Source: Comamonas sp. SCN 67-35 (GTDB lineage Bacteria > Pseudomonadota > Gammaproteobacteria > Burkholderiales > Burkholderiaceae_C). From it: a DNA stretch of 64,000 nucleotides. Below the pieces are notes generated by a model. It was not told the origin of the DNA and did no database searches. It saw only the letters and a list, made by a program, of their open reading frames with translations. Every line of letters starts with the position of its first letter. Position 1 is the stretch's first letter. The stretch spans positions 124,001 through 188,000 of the forward strand of contig MEFV01000007.1 in the NCBI GenBank assembly GCA_001725255.1, in the 5' to 3' direction. The position numbers and the translations under genes were made by a program. Shown piece after piece: positions 13,363-20,686 of the stretch.

Positions 13363-14250
13363 TCACGACGGAAACCGTCCAAGCTCTGCCTGCAATAGAT
13401 CGGCAAGGTCGCGTTGCCAGGCCGCATGCATATCGAAACGGCTGACCAGCCACAACTCGGTATCGACAAAGACGTCTGCTGGGCAGGCTTGCAACTGCGG
13501 GTACTCGGCCGCCAGGAAGCGAGGTAGCAACGCCAGGCCTTGTCCGAGCGCACACAACCGAGCCAAGGACACAAAGCTGTCGGACTGCAACCGCACCCGC
13601 CCGGCCAGACCGAAACGGGACCAATCCAGTTGCGCATAAATGAAATCATGGTCCTGGTGGAAGAATCGCAGATTCATCGCCAGCAACTGGTGTTCACCGT
13701 CTCCCTGCTCACGATGTCGTTCCAGATACGCGCGACTGCCATAAGCGCCGACGGTGACGTTGCCGAGCTTGCGCACGCGCAGCGAGTTGCTGTTGCGTTC
13801 CGGGCGCGCCAAACGCACGGCAATGTCGACCTGATCCTGCTCCAAGTTCAGGAAATGTGCCTCGGTCGTGATGGTGAACACCAGCCGGGGATATTTCTCG
13901 TTCAGCGCGGCGAACACCGGCGCGAAGCGGTGCGCGAACACGTCCATCACGCTGATGCGGATGGTACCGACGCCGGCCTGATGGTCTTGGCAGAAGCTGC
14001 GTGCGGCCGCCTCCATGCGTTGCGCCGCCGAGATCAGCGCGTGCAGGTCGGCCGAGGCGCGCCAGCCGCTTTCGGCGCGCACGAACAGTGCACGACCAAA
14101 ATATTGCTCCAGCTGGCGGATGCGTCGGCGCAGTGTCGAATCGTCGATCCCCTCCAGCTCGGCAGCCACTTCATAGCTGCCGTGGCGCTCCAGCGCCAAG
14201 AATGCACGGATCAAATCCCAGGGTGGTGTGATGGCGCCGTCTCGGGTCAT
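13363..14250 (-). CDS. tdnR: LysR-type transcriptional regulator of the aniline-dioxygenase-like cluster (TdnR-like)
   Basis: 295 residues. The N-terminal winged helix-turn-helix spans roughly residues 10-70 (SYEVAAELEGIDDSTLRRRIRQLEQ in shape, with RALFVR after it), followed by a LysR substrate-binding domain. It is the last gene of a minus-strand series, 51 bases after the reductase. That is the place TdnR/TadR occupy in known aniline loci, where it activates the dioxygenase genes in response to the amine. Its target may be the 17-base palindrome upstream of the GS-like gene (19853-19869). Assignment to TdnR rests on gene order; the protein family itself is clear. Confidence 0.8.
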   Translation of the reverse strand: MTRDGAITPPWDLIRAFLALERHGSYEVAAELEGIDDSTLRRRIRQLEQYFGRALFVRAESGWRASADLHALISAAQRMEAAARSFCQDHQAGVGTIRISVMDVFAHRFAPVFAALNEKYPRLVFTITTEAHFLNLEQDQVDIAVRLARPERNSNSLRVRKLGNVTVGAYGSRAYLERHREQGDGEHQLLAMNLRFFHQDHDFIYAQLDWSRFGLAGRVRLQSDSFVSLARLCALGQGLALLPRFLAAEYPQLQACPADVFVDTELWLVSRFDMHAAWQRDLADLLQAELGRFPS

Positions 14251-14301
14251 GATGAGGTGTTGTCACATGGGTCGCTCGCGGTCGCTGCGCGATCCGCCCC
14301 A

Positions 14302-15306
14302 TCAGGAAAAGCGCACCCGTAGCGCGGAGCTGGCGGCGCGAGAACTACAAGCCAGCAGCCAGCCAGCGGCCACATCGTCCTCGTCCAGCACCGAGTTGTC
14401 CAGCCGCTGCACCTCGCCCCCCTGCAGCCGACACATGCACGAGGCGCATTCGCCGACCCTGCAGGCGTGCGGCGCAGGCAGCGCCGCGCGCAACATGGCA
14501 GCCAACAGCGTCTCGCCGGGATGCACGGGAACAGTATAAGTTTGACCCTTGAGTTGCACTGTCAGCGATGCGTCCGGGCCAACGTCGGCAGCATCTTCCT
14601 CATCCAGTACGACGCCGAAATCCTCCTGATGCACCCGCTCAGGACCGAACCCGGCAACTCGCAAGGCGTCGCCAGCCGAGCGCATGAAGGGTACGGGGCC
14701 GCACAGATAGGCGTCCGCCTGCTCCAGCCCATGCGCCTGCTGCTCGAGCACCGCCAGAGTGGGCAGGCCCTGCTCAGCGTCGTACCAGTACTCGATCTCC
14801 AGCCGCCCCCCCGCAGTCGCCTGTAGCGCCTGCAGTTCACTCAGCAGCATGGCGGCGGCTCGATCGCGGTTCGCATAGAACAAGCGCACGCGCGGAGCGC
14901 CCCTGACCAGCGCCTCGCGAGCCAGCGCAAACACTGGCGCGATGCCGCTGCCACCCGCATACAGCAACACGGGCCGTTCCGCGTGCACCAAGGTAAATCG
15001 CCCGGCGGGCGGCAGCGCCTGCAATCGCTGCCTGGGGCTGGCGTTGTCGCATAGCCAGTTGGAAACTCGGCCACCGGCTACACGGCGCACCAGCACGCTG
15101 AGCGGCTGGCCCACCACGGGTTCGCTAGTGATTGAGTAACAGCGCCAGAGCTCGTCGCCCCCCACCTCGGCCGCCAACGTCAGGTATTGGCCTGGCAGAA
15201 AGTGCAAAGATTCCTGTTCGCCTTCTCCGCGAAGTCCAAGCAAGATCGCGTCGCTGCCCTGAGGAGTGACGCTGGTGACGATGAGGGATTGTGCCCGCTT
15301 GACCAT
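14302..15306 (-). CDS. tdnB: Aniline-dioxygenase-type reductase component (FAD / NAD(P)H / 2Fe-2S)
   Basis: 334 residues in the order flavin domain, nucleotide domain, C-terminal plant-type ferredoxin domain. FAD binding is marked by RCYSIT (55-60), NAD(P)H binding by GGSGIAPV (118-125) and CGP (202-204). The 2Fe-2S cluster ligands are Cys282, Cys287, Cys290 and Cys320. The protein passes electrons from NAD(P)H to the Rieske centre of the oxygenase. It starts 12 bases after the beta-subunit gene. The ferredoxin at the C-terminal end is the arrangement of phthalate-oxygenase-like or class IB reductases turned around, as reported for aniline-dioxygenase reductases. Physiological substrate of the system is inferred from the neighbours. 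Confidence 0.85.
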   Translation of the reverse strand: MVKRAQSLIVTSVTPQGSDAILLGLRGEGEQESLHFLPGQYLTLAAEVGGDELWRCYSITSEPVVGQPLSVLVRRVAGGRVSNWLCDNASPRQRLQALPPAGRFTLVHAERPVLLYAGGSGIAPVFALAREALVRGAPRVRLFYANRDRAAAMLLSELQALQATAGGRLEIEYWYDAEQGLPTLAVLEQQAHGLEQADAYLCGPVPFMRSAGDALRVAGFGPERVHQEDFGVVLDEEDAADVGPDASLTVQLKGQTYTVPVHPGETLLAAMLRAALPAPHACRVGECASCMCRLQGGEVQRLDNSVLDEDDVAAGWLLACSSRAASSALRVRFS

Positions 15307-15318
15307 GTCGTCGTCTCT

Positions 15319-15987
15319 TCAGAGAAAGAACGAATTATTGCCTTGCATGCGGTCACAATCGATCAGGTTGATCTGTTTGAGGACGATGCGCAAACCGTCT
15401 GGAGTTTCGCGCAGCACAAAACCATTCCAGCCAGAAAGTACACGACCGTGACCTTCGCGCGATTCGACCAGCATGAAGCTGCAGCGTGCGCGCCATTCAT
15501 CCGTGCGATTCGGACTAGGCCAAATTTCCAGTCCGCTCCATTGCCGCGAAGTATGTGAAGCTGGTGACTGTGAAAAAGCAAACCCGGTGCCTAGCCGCGC
15601 CACGCGATCGAGTAAGCGGCGACGGTCATGGAATTCCAGTGCAACGGTTTGACGCGGGTCAGCAGCAGGTATGTTCGCGGGAATCCAATAAGCACATTCA
15701 TCGGCAAACAGCGCCAGCCAATGACCATATGCCTCCTGCGCCAGAGCGCGCTGATTTTCCTGCGCCAGCGTGCCTTGATCCAGCAGGCGCGCTTCCAAAG
15801 TCAACAGCCGAGTGATTTCATCCACTCGCGCGGCTTTGACAGCAGCTGAATCGCGCACCGCAATCCGGGCCAGATCGGCAGAGACCTCGACAACCCATTC
15901 ATAAAACGAATTAATCACGTACAGCGATGGCGGCTGGTGGTGGTAGCTGCGTTGCCCCACAGCGGAGGATTGCGTCGTCACGTTCAT
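15319..15987 (-). CDS. tdnA2: Aromatic-ring-hydroxylating dioxygenase beta subunit (aniline-dioxygenase type)
   Basis: 222 residues of the small-subunit family (NTF2-like cone fold). Family features are the N-terminal FYEWVVEVSADLARI-like helix, the ADECAYWIP segment, and RRLLDRVARL in the middle followed by SRQWSGLEIWPS. It has a structural role in the alpha3beta3 oxygenase. Its ATG overlaps the alpha-subunit stop codon by 4 bases, showing translational coupling. The local base composition looks clearly less GC-rich than the flanking housekeeping genes. Confidence 0.85.
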   Translation of the reverse strand: MNVTTQSSAVGQRSYHHQPPSLYVINSFYEWVVEVSADLARIAVRDSAAVKAARVDEITRLLTLEARLLDQGTLAQENQRALAQEAYGHWLALFADECAYWIPANIPAADPRQTVALEFHDRRRLLDRVARLGTGFAFSQSPASHTSRQWSGLEIWPSPNRTDEWRARCSFMLVESREGHGRVLSGWNGFVLRETPDGLRIVLKQINLIDCDRMQGNNSFFL

Positions 15988-17333
15988 GCCAGTCTCCCCT
16001 TATTCACTTGCAGCGTAGGCTGCACCTTCATCAAGCGCTTCCATTCCGCGTAATAGTTGCGCATATGCAGGTCCGTCGTTACCGGCCCGCGAACGATGCC
16101 TTCCTCAGCCGGCAAATCCTTACCCGTTTCGTAATGCCGGCTCATGTCCACCCACTCATCCTCGGGACTATTGGTCAGGCCACGCTGGCATTCCTCGAAA
16201 TTCGACGCGTCATCCATCTCACCCATGACAGGGAAATCTTCCTGCGTGCGCAGACGCATGGTGTTCACTTCCGCGTCGGCATCCCTACGCCGGGTGGCAT
16301 ACCAATGCACGCCGGTCGCTGCAACAGCCAGCGGCTGAACCACCTGCACTTGATTACCGATCAGCGCAAGGTTAGGGAAAATGTTGAGGTTCATCCCCGC
16401 CCCCACCGTGGTATCCAAGACGCGCTGCGCCTGCTCACCATAGGTCGCGGCGACGTGCTCCTCGTAGGGTTCACGGCCCGGCTGCGGACGCTGCTGACGC
16501 CACGCCGATTCACCATGCATCTCCGGGCGCTGATCGATGACCGTGTGGCCATTGTCCAGCGCGTTATTGCTCATCCTGGAGCGGTCCGCGTCGGCGAAAT
16601 AGGCCATGTCTCCGCCGCCGTAGCGATCGTTGGTCATCACCAGCAGCGACTGGTGCGAGAACGGCACATGGTAGCCATCGCCAGCGTTGTCCCACACCAT
16701 CTTCCAGTTGCAAGCCAGGCGGAAACGATGTGCACCCGCCAAGCACAGATTTTCAGGCCCTCCGTTGTGGTCGATCCAAGCGTCCAAATAACGGGCTGCA
16801 TTACCCAGATGCTGCAACAGCGGCGGCGCATCTGGATTCAACGTGGCGAACACGAAACCCTTGTATGAACCAAGCTGCGCCGGACGCGCCAGGTTCATAT
16901 CACGCGACTTGAATTTCGGGCCATAAGCGCTTTTACCCGGGATACCGAACAACTGGCCACGATTGTCGAAACGCCAACCATGGTACGGACAAGTGAAATC
17001 TGCGGCATTGCCCTGATGCTCACGGCAGACGCTCGCGCCACGATGGGAGCAGCGATTGGAAAAGGCGTGAACAACACCATCTTCATCGCGTGCGACGATG
17101 ACTTCGCGCAGGCCGATCCAGGACAGCTTGAAATCGTTCGGTTCTGGAATTTCGCTCTCGTGGGCCAGATAGACCCAGGTGGCTGCGAAGATGTTGTCCA
17201 TCTCACGCGCAAAGATGCTGTCGTCGGTATAAACGCGACGATGCACACGGTCTTGCTGCACCAAGTCATCCCAGACGCCAGAGGTGTCCGGAGGCGCTGA
17301 CGCCAGGGCAGAAATTTTTGCAATATTTGTCAT
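15984..17333 (-). CDS. tdnA1: Rieske aromatic-ring dioxygenase alpha subunit (aniline-dioxygenase type)
   Basis: 449 residues. Rieske 2Fe-2S ligands are Cys95, His97, Cys115 and His118 (NRCSHRG, CPYHGW). The mononuclear iron site follows NWKMVWDN: bridging Asp219, ligands His222 and His227 in DGYHVPFSH with naphthalene-dioxygenase spacing, and Asp374/375 in the GEMDDASNFEE segment as third ligand. The enzyme inserts O2 into an aromatic ring. In aniline systems it releases ammonia and gives catechol. GS-like and amidotransferase genes upstream and a ferredoxin reductase downstream match tdnQTA1A2B order exactly. A substituted aniline or another arylamine could be the real substrate. The start has a GGAG 6-8 bases upstream. 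Confidence 0.88.
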   Translation of the reverse strand: MTNIAKISALASAPPDTSGVWDDLVQQDRVHRRVYTDDSIFAREMDNIFAATWVYLAHESEIPEPNDFKLSWIGLREVIVARDEDGVVHAFSNRCSHRGASVCREHQGNAADFTCPYHGWRFDNRGQLFGIPGKSAYGPKFKSRDMNLARPAQLGSYKGFVFATLNPDAPPLLQHLGNAARYLDAWIDHNGGPENLCLAGAHRFRLACNWKMVWDNAGDGYHVPFSHQSLLVMTNDRYGGGDMAYFADADRSRMSNNALDNGHTVIDQRPEMHGESAWRQQRPQPGREPYEEHVAATYGEQAQRVLDTTVGAGMNLNIFPNLALIGNQVQVVQPLAVAATGVHWYATRRRDADAEVNTMRLRTQEDFPVMGEMDDASNFEECQRGLTNSPEDEWVDMSRHYETGKDLPAEEGIVRGPVTTDLHMRNYYAEWKRLMKVQPTLQVNKGRLA

Positions 17334-17449
17334 TGTGAATCTCCTTTTTCAGAATGGGGCATGCCAGACGAACCGCTGAACATTGCCCGTCTCGGACCAT
17401 GGATAACAGCCCTCTATCCGACGGAAAAATTTATGCACGTGGAGGGGAC

Positions 17450-17476
17450 GAAGCGCAACAATTCGCGGAGCGCTTC
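17450..17476. other. Intercistronic hairpin between the amidotransferase and Rieske alpha genes
   Basis: Arms GAAGCGC and GCGCTTC are perfect, with flanking GGAGG / CCTCC that can lengthen the stem. It sits in the 155-base gap between the two genes, the only sizeable gap inside the cluster. It could be an mRNA stability or processing element or a partial terminator. No long U-tract follows directly. Confidence 0.4.
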
Positions 17477-17488
17477 GCCTCCTCCGGG

Positions 17489-18214
17489 TTAGCTCATGGG
17501 CAGGTATCCGGACTCCAGCAAGCGTCGCCCCAACTCGACCACGCGGTCGGCATTCAAAGGCTGAAGCGACTCTTCCTGCACGCGCGCCCATTGCTCGTCG
17601 TCAAATAGAGCACGGTGATAGCTCATGAATTTCTGCTGCAGGAACTGTCGATCCACTTCGGGATGCCCCTGTATGCCCAGGAATCGTCCGTCCACCAGAA
17701 AGACCTCATGCGGGATCGTCGCTGAAGAGGCGAGCGGGACGGCCCGTGGCGGCAGGCTGGTCACGCATTCGCCGTGGCTCTGAACCAGCACTGTGGGGTC
17801 GTCACTGACCGGGGCGTCGAACAGGATCTGAGCCTGGGTGCTCCACTGCAATTGGTCCACGCCAAGCTTGAAGCGCTCGGAAGGGTTCTTCCCGACCCGA
17901 CCGCCTAGCGCGGCGGCAATCGCTTGGGAGCCGAAGCACAGGCCGACCACCGGCGCACTCCCAGACTCGGCTTGTTCGCGCAGGAAAGCCAACAGGTTAC
18001 GGACCAACGGAGTGTCGGCGTCGTCAACCACCGACCGCGGGCTGCCGCTGATCACATAGCCAGAATAATCAACGGCCTGGTCGGAAAAGTCATCTTCCGC
18101 AGGAAGGATGACCTCCCACCGCTCACCCTCCCGACCGAAGGCCGAGACCATTTTTTCCTGTAGTTCGTCATCGCCGGGAACATCCGAGCACCAGATCACT
18201 GCATACTTTTTCAT
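17489..18214 (-). CDS. tdnT: Class I glutamine amidotransferase-like protein (TdnT-like)
   Basis: 241 residues of the type 1 glutamine amidotransferase family. The triad is complete: nucleophile Cys93 in GLCFGSQAIA, His184 and Glu186 in GIQGHPEVD. In aniline loci this gene product (TdnT/AtdA2) hydrolyses gamma-glutamylanilide, returning the amine and preventing build-up of the conjugate. That role comes from the literature on homologues. It starts 9 bases after the GS-like gene and is followed by 155 bases holding a hairpin before the dioxygenase. A GMP-synthase-like function is unlikely because no synthetase domain is attached or adjacent. Confidence 0.82.
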   Translation of the reverse strand: MKKYAVIWCSDVPGDDELQEKMVSAFGREGERWEVILPAEDDFSDQAVDYSGYVISGSPRSVVDDADTPLVRNLLAFLREQAESGSAPVVGLCFGSQAIAAALGGRVGKNPSERFKLGVDQLQWSTQAQILFDAPVSDDPTVLVQSHGECVTSLPPRAVPLASSATIPHEVFLVDGRFLGIQGHPEVDRQFLQQKFMSYHRALFDDEQWARVQEESLQPLNADRVVELGRRLLESGYLPMS

Positions 18215-18223
18215 GTCGGCCCA

Positions 18224-19702
18224 TCAAAACAATTCGAAGTACTCACGGTGCTCCCAGTCGGTCACCTTGTCGCCGGCAAAATCGACCTGCCCTTCGGCAG
18301 CCGAGAACCGATCCCACTCGCTGCGACGCAGATGCAGCCAGTAGCGCACGAACTCCTCGCCGAACGCCTGGCGAAAGAAAGTGGAGGAATCCAGCACGTC
18401 CAGCGCCTCGGACAGGTTGTGCGGCAGGATCGGTACGTCGGCCGCGTACGGCGTTTCCTGCAGCGCCCCGGGGTCGAGTCGGCGACGTATGCCGTCAACG
18501 CCGGAAAACACCTGCGACGCCAAGTAGAGATAAGGATTGGCCGCAGGCTCGCCCACGCGGTTTTCAACCCGGCTGGCGGAGTCGCCCGGCGCTGATATCA
18601 CCCGGGCCATGGCCGCGCGGTTATCCTTGGCCCAGCTCACCCGGTCGGGCGCCAGCGAGTACGGGCGGCGGCGACGGTAGCCGTTGATCGTCGGCGTGGT
18701 GAAGCTGGATGCAGCGCAGGCATGCTCGAGCAACCCGCCGACATAGTTGCACCCCAGCGCTGACAGCGGCTCGCCGGGCTGTGGCATGAAGGCGTTGGTG
18801 CCGGTGGCGCGCGCATTGAGCGACTGATGAAGGTGCCAGCCCGACGCGTAGAACCCCGGTATCGCAGGCTTGCACATGAAGCTCGCAAGATGGCCGCGGC
18901 GGCGACATATCTGCTTGACCGCGTTGCGGAACAACACCATGCCGTCCGCCACGTCCAGGCCGGACATGACGTCGAACGTGGTCTCCATCTGGCTTGGCGC
19001 CCATTCATCCTCGATGCTGCGCAGCGGCAGGCCCAGGGCCAACAGATGATGGCGCACCTCGGCCATGATGGGCTCGACCTCGTCGAGATGGTTTTCCAGC
19101 AGGTAAGAATAGCCTTTGGCCACAGGCATTACCTTGGGCGGCGCGGCGGGTGTCCCGGGGCCGCCCAAGGTTTCGGGCTCCAGGCAAGGGTCGACGATGC
19201 GGGTCAGGTACCACTCGACTTCCAAGCCAGCCTGGTAGTCGTAGCCCAGCTCATGCAGCTCTTGCAGCGCCTTCTTGAGGATGGCGCGCGGGCTCAGACT
19301 GAACGGACGCCCACTCGTCATATACAAGTCGGCCAGCATCCAGCCGGTGCGATCGGCCCAGGGCAGGATGCGGAAGGTGCCCGGGTCCGGCACCATCACC
19401 ACGTTGGGGCTGCCGGCCAGTTCGGCGCTGCCGAAGCCGCCATCGGCGGAGAAGGGGTTGAAGACGATGGAACTGGCGGTATCGAAGAAGAACGGCGCCA
19501 TGGTGATTTCCGAGCCGCTGGCAAAGGCCGACTTGAGCGCGGCAACCGACAGCATCTTTCCGCGCAGCAGACCGTATTGGTCCGGCCAAGACAGGCGCAC
19601 CATCTGCAAGCCCGCCTCCTCGATCTGGCGCAAGACCTCGGCGGCCGCAATCTTTTGGGCCTCCGTCCACAGCCCGTGCAATTCAATGAATTTCTTGGTC
19701 AT
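18224..19702 (-). CDS. tdnQ: Glutamine synthetase-like enzyme, gamma-glutamylanilide synthase type (TdnQ-like)
   Basis: 492 residues of the glutamine synthetase fold. Metal/ATP-site features are EVE (Glu161, Glu163), Glu240 in PSQMETTFD, GWHLHQS (His290, His292) and a late RVENRVGEPAANPYLYLA segment. In aniline degraders the corresponding protein (TdnQ/AtdA1) ligates glutamate to aniline using ATP before dioxygenation. Homologues acting on other amines, such as gamma-glutamyl-putrescine synthetase PuuA, share these motifs, but the gene order favours arylamine. The ATG at 19702 has AGGAGAC 4-8 bases upstream; the open frame to 19909 includes promoter sequence and is rejected. It is the first gene of the cluster. 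Confidence 0.85.
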   Translation of the reverse strand: MTKKFIELHGLWTEAQKIAAAEVLRQIEEAGLQMVRLSWPDQYGLLRGKMLSVAALKSAFASGSEITMAPFFFDTASSIVFNPFSADGGFGSAELAGSPNVVMVPDPGTFRILPWADRTGWMLADLYMTSGRPFSLSPRAILKKALQELHELGYDYQAGLEVEWYLTRIVDPCLEPETLGGPGTPAAPPKVMPVAKGYSYLLENHLDEVEPIMAEVRHHLLALGLPLRSIEDEWAPSQMETTFDVMSGLDVADGMVLFRNAVKQICRRRGHLASFMCKPAIPGFYASGWHLHQSLNARATGTNAFMPQPGEPLSALGCNYVGGLLEHACAASSFTTPTINGYRRRRPYSLAPDRVSWAKDNRAAMARVISAPGDSASRVENRVGEPAANPYLYLASQVFSGVDGIRRRLDPGALQETPYAADVPILPHNLSEALDVLDSSTFFRQAFGEEFVRYWLHLRRSEWDRFSAAEGQVDFAGDKVTDWEHREYFELF

Positions 19703-19852
19703 CTTGTCTCCTGGATGTTGTGCCGACGTTCGGCGCCGGAGGCGAGCGTGTTGTTGAACGAAAGACAAACCACACTCGCCTGTAGGGTATTGTCCTGAGC
19801 GAGCAGCAGCGCGTAAACGCGAAAAATGCAATTTCGGTTCGCAATATTGAGA

Positions 19853-19869
19853 TTGCTGCAATGCAGCAA
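19853..19869. promoter_or_regulatory. 17-bp palindrome, candidate LysR operator upstream of tdnQ
   Basis: TTGCTGCA and TGCAGCAA flank a single A, a perfect 8-bp inverted repeat about 150 bases upstream of the GS-like start codon. It has the T-N11-A form expected of LysR-type binding sites. On the minus strand a weak -10-like TATTGC lies 17 bases from TTGCTG within it. It is the best candidate site for the cluster's LysR regulator, by inference. Confidence 0.5.
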
Positions 19870-19891
19870 AAAAAGGAATTTTTAGCCATCC

Positions 19892-19923
19892 ATGAAAAGG
19901 AACCGCCATTTTTCCTTTTTCAT
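19892..19923. other. Imperfect inverted repeat upstream of tdnQ
   Basis: Arms ATGAAAAGGAA and TTCCTTTTTCAT (one extra T) enclose about 9 bases, in the AT-rich promoter region of the cluster. It could be a second regulator site or the terminator of an upstream transcript. On the minus strand it also spells a 13-codon frame with no ribosome-binding site. Confidence 0.35.
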
Positions 19924-20257
19924 ATAGGCAAATCGTGCATCAACGATGCGAAGTCACGCCCTTCCGAACGAGAACAGACGCACGATGACATCTTGTTGTT
20001 TATCAATATTTACTGGTGTGCTGCATCGACGGACAGAGGATCGGAGGCCTTCACTTCGCGGCTCCAACCCCACCCCTGCGCGAGTCGGCGATGGCACTGC
20101 CGCCCCGGAAGAGAACACCGTTGCGGTTTCGCTGCGGACGACCACCGCGCGTCCACCGGCGGTGATGCGTGCCCGAGGCCAATCGCGGAGATCACCCTGG
20201 AGATCCAATAGCCGACGGAAAGCAAGGCAATACGCAACTCAGGACACGAGACGCGCG

Positions 20258-20686
20258 CTATGGACATTGGAGCAAGGCTGTACCGTCGTCGCCATTCTTG
20301 GCCACTTCTGTGCACATCGCATGCCAAGGGCAACCCTCGCAGGCGCGGCGGATGCGGCCGGTCGCAAACGCAGCGCGCAGGCGCGCGAGCAGCGGCGCGG
20401 TGAGAACGAGGCTTGCGCCCGGCGCGAGCGCCACGCCCACGAGCGGCGCCAGATCGCTGCCCGCGAGGCGATCGCGTTCGATGACGCTGGCGCAGTGGCA
20501 ATGCTCCTCGGCGTTGCCCGCGATCGGCGCGCAGACGTCGTCGGGACCGGCGAGAAGCTCGATCGCCTCGCCTGCACCGATGCGCTGGACGAGGCGATCA
20601 AAGTTGTGGACAAAGGCCTTGCTGTAGCCCTTGCCCGAATAGGTCAGCATGCACAGCAGGTGGTGTGCACGCAGGTGCACCGTCAC
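20258..20686 (-). CDS. DUF1284 domain-containing protein
   Basis: 142 residues starting with a GTG. The family hallmark VHLRAHHLLCMLTYSGKGYS is at the N-terminus, and Cys/His-rich segments (EEHCHC, CEGCPWHAMC) could bind metal or an iron-sulfur cluster. The GTG overlaps the bioY stop codon as GTGA, so translation is coupled to the biotin transporter. The function of DUF1284 is not known. A link with biotin or with metal-dependent chemistry is suggested only by this overlap and by the cysteine pattern. It is complete at the C-terminus. Confidence 0.8.
   Translation of the reverse strand: MTVHLRAHHLLCMLTYSGKGYSKAFVHNFDRLVQRIGAGEAIELLAGPDDVCAPIAGNAEEHCHCASVIERDRLAGSDLAPLVGVALAPGASLVLTAPLLARLRAAFATGRIRRACEGCPWHAMCTEVAKNGDDGTALLQCP

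Larger units (their letters stand above)
19703..20257. other. 555-base intergenic region upstream of the tdn-like cluster
   Basis: No supported gene. The 250 bases next to the GS-like gene are AT-rich compared with the rest of the window and carry the palindrome at 19853-19869 and the hairpin at 19892-19923. The distal half (about 20030-20257), downstream of the DUF1284 gene, returns to high GC. It has only short open frames without recognisable similarity. It probably contains the junction between the acquired cluster and the resident sequence. No IS end, integrase or tRNA was seen. Confidence 0.6.

Noticed and set aside
19954..20208. An 84-codon minus-strand frame in the gap between DUF1284 and the arylamine cluster
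   Set aside because: No ribosome-binding site, no familiar motif and it crosses the composition change; not supported as a gene.
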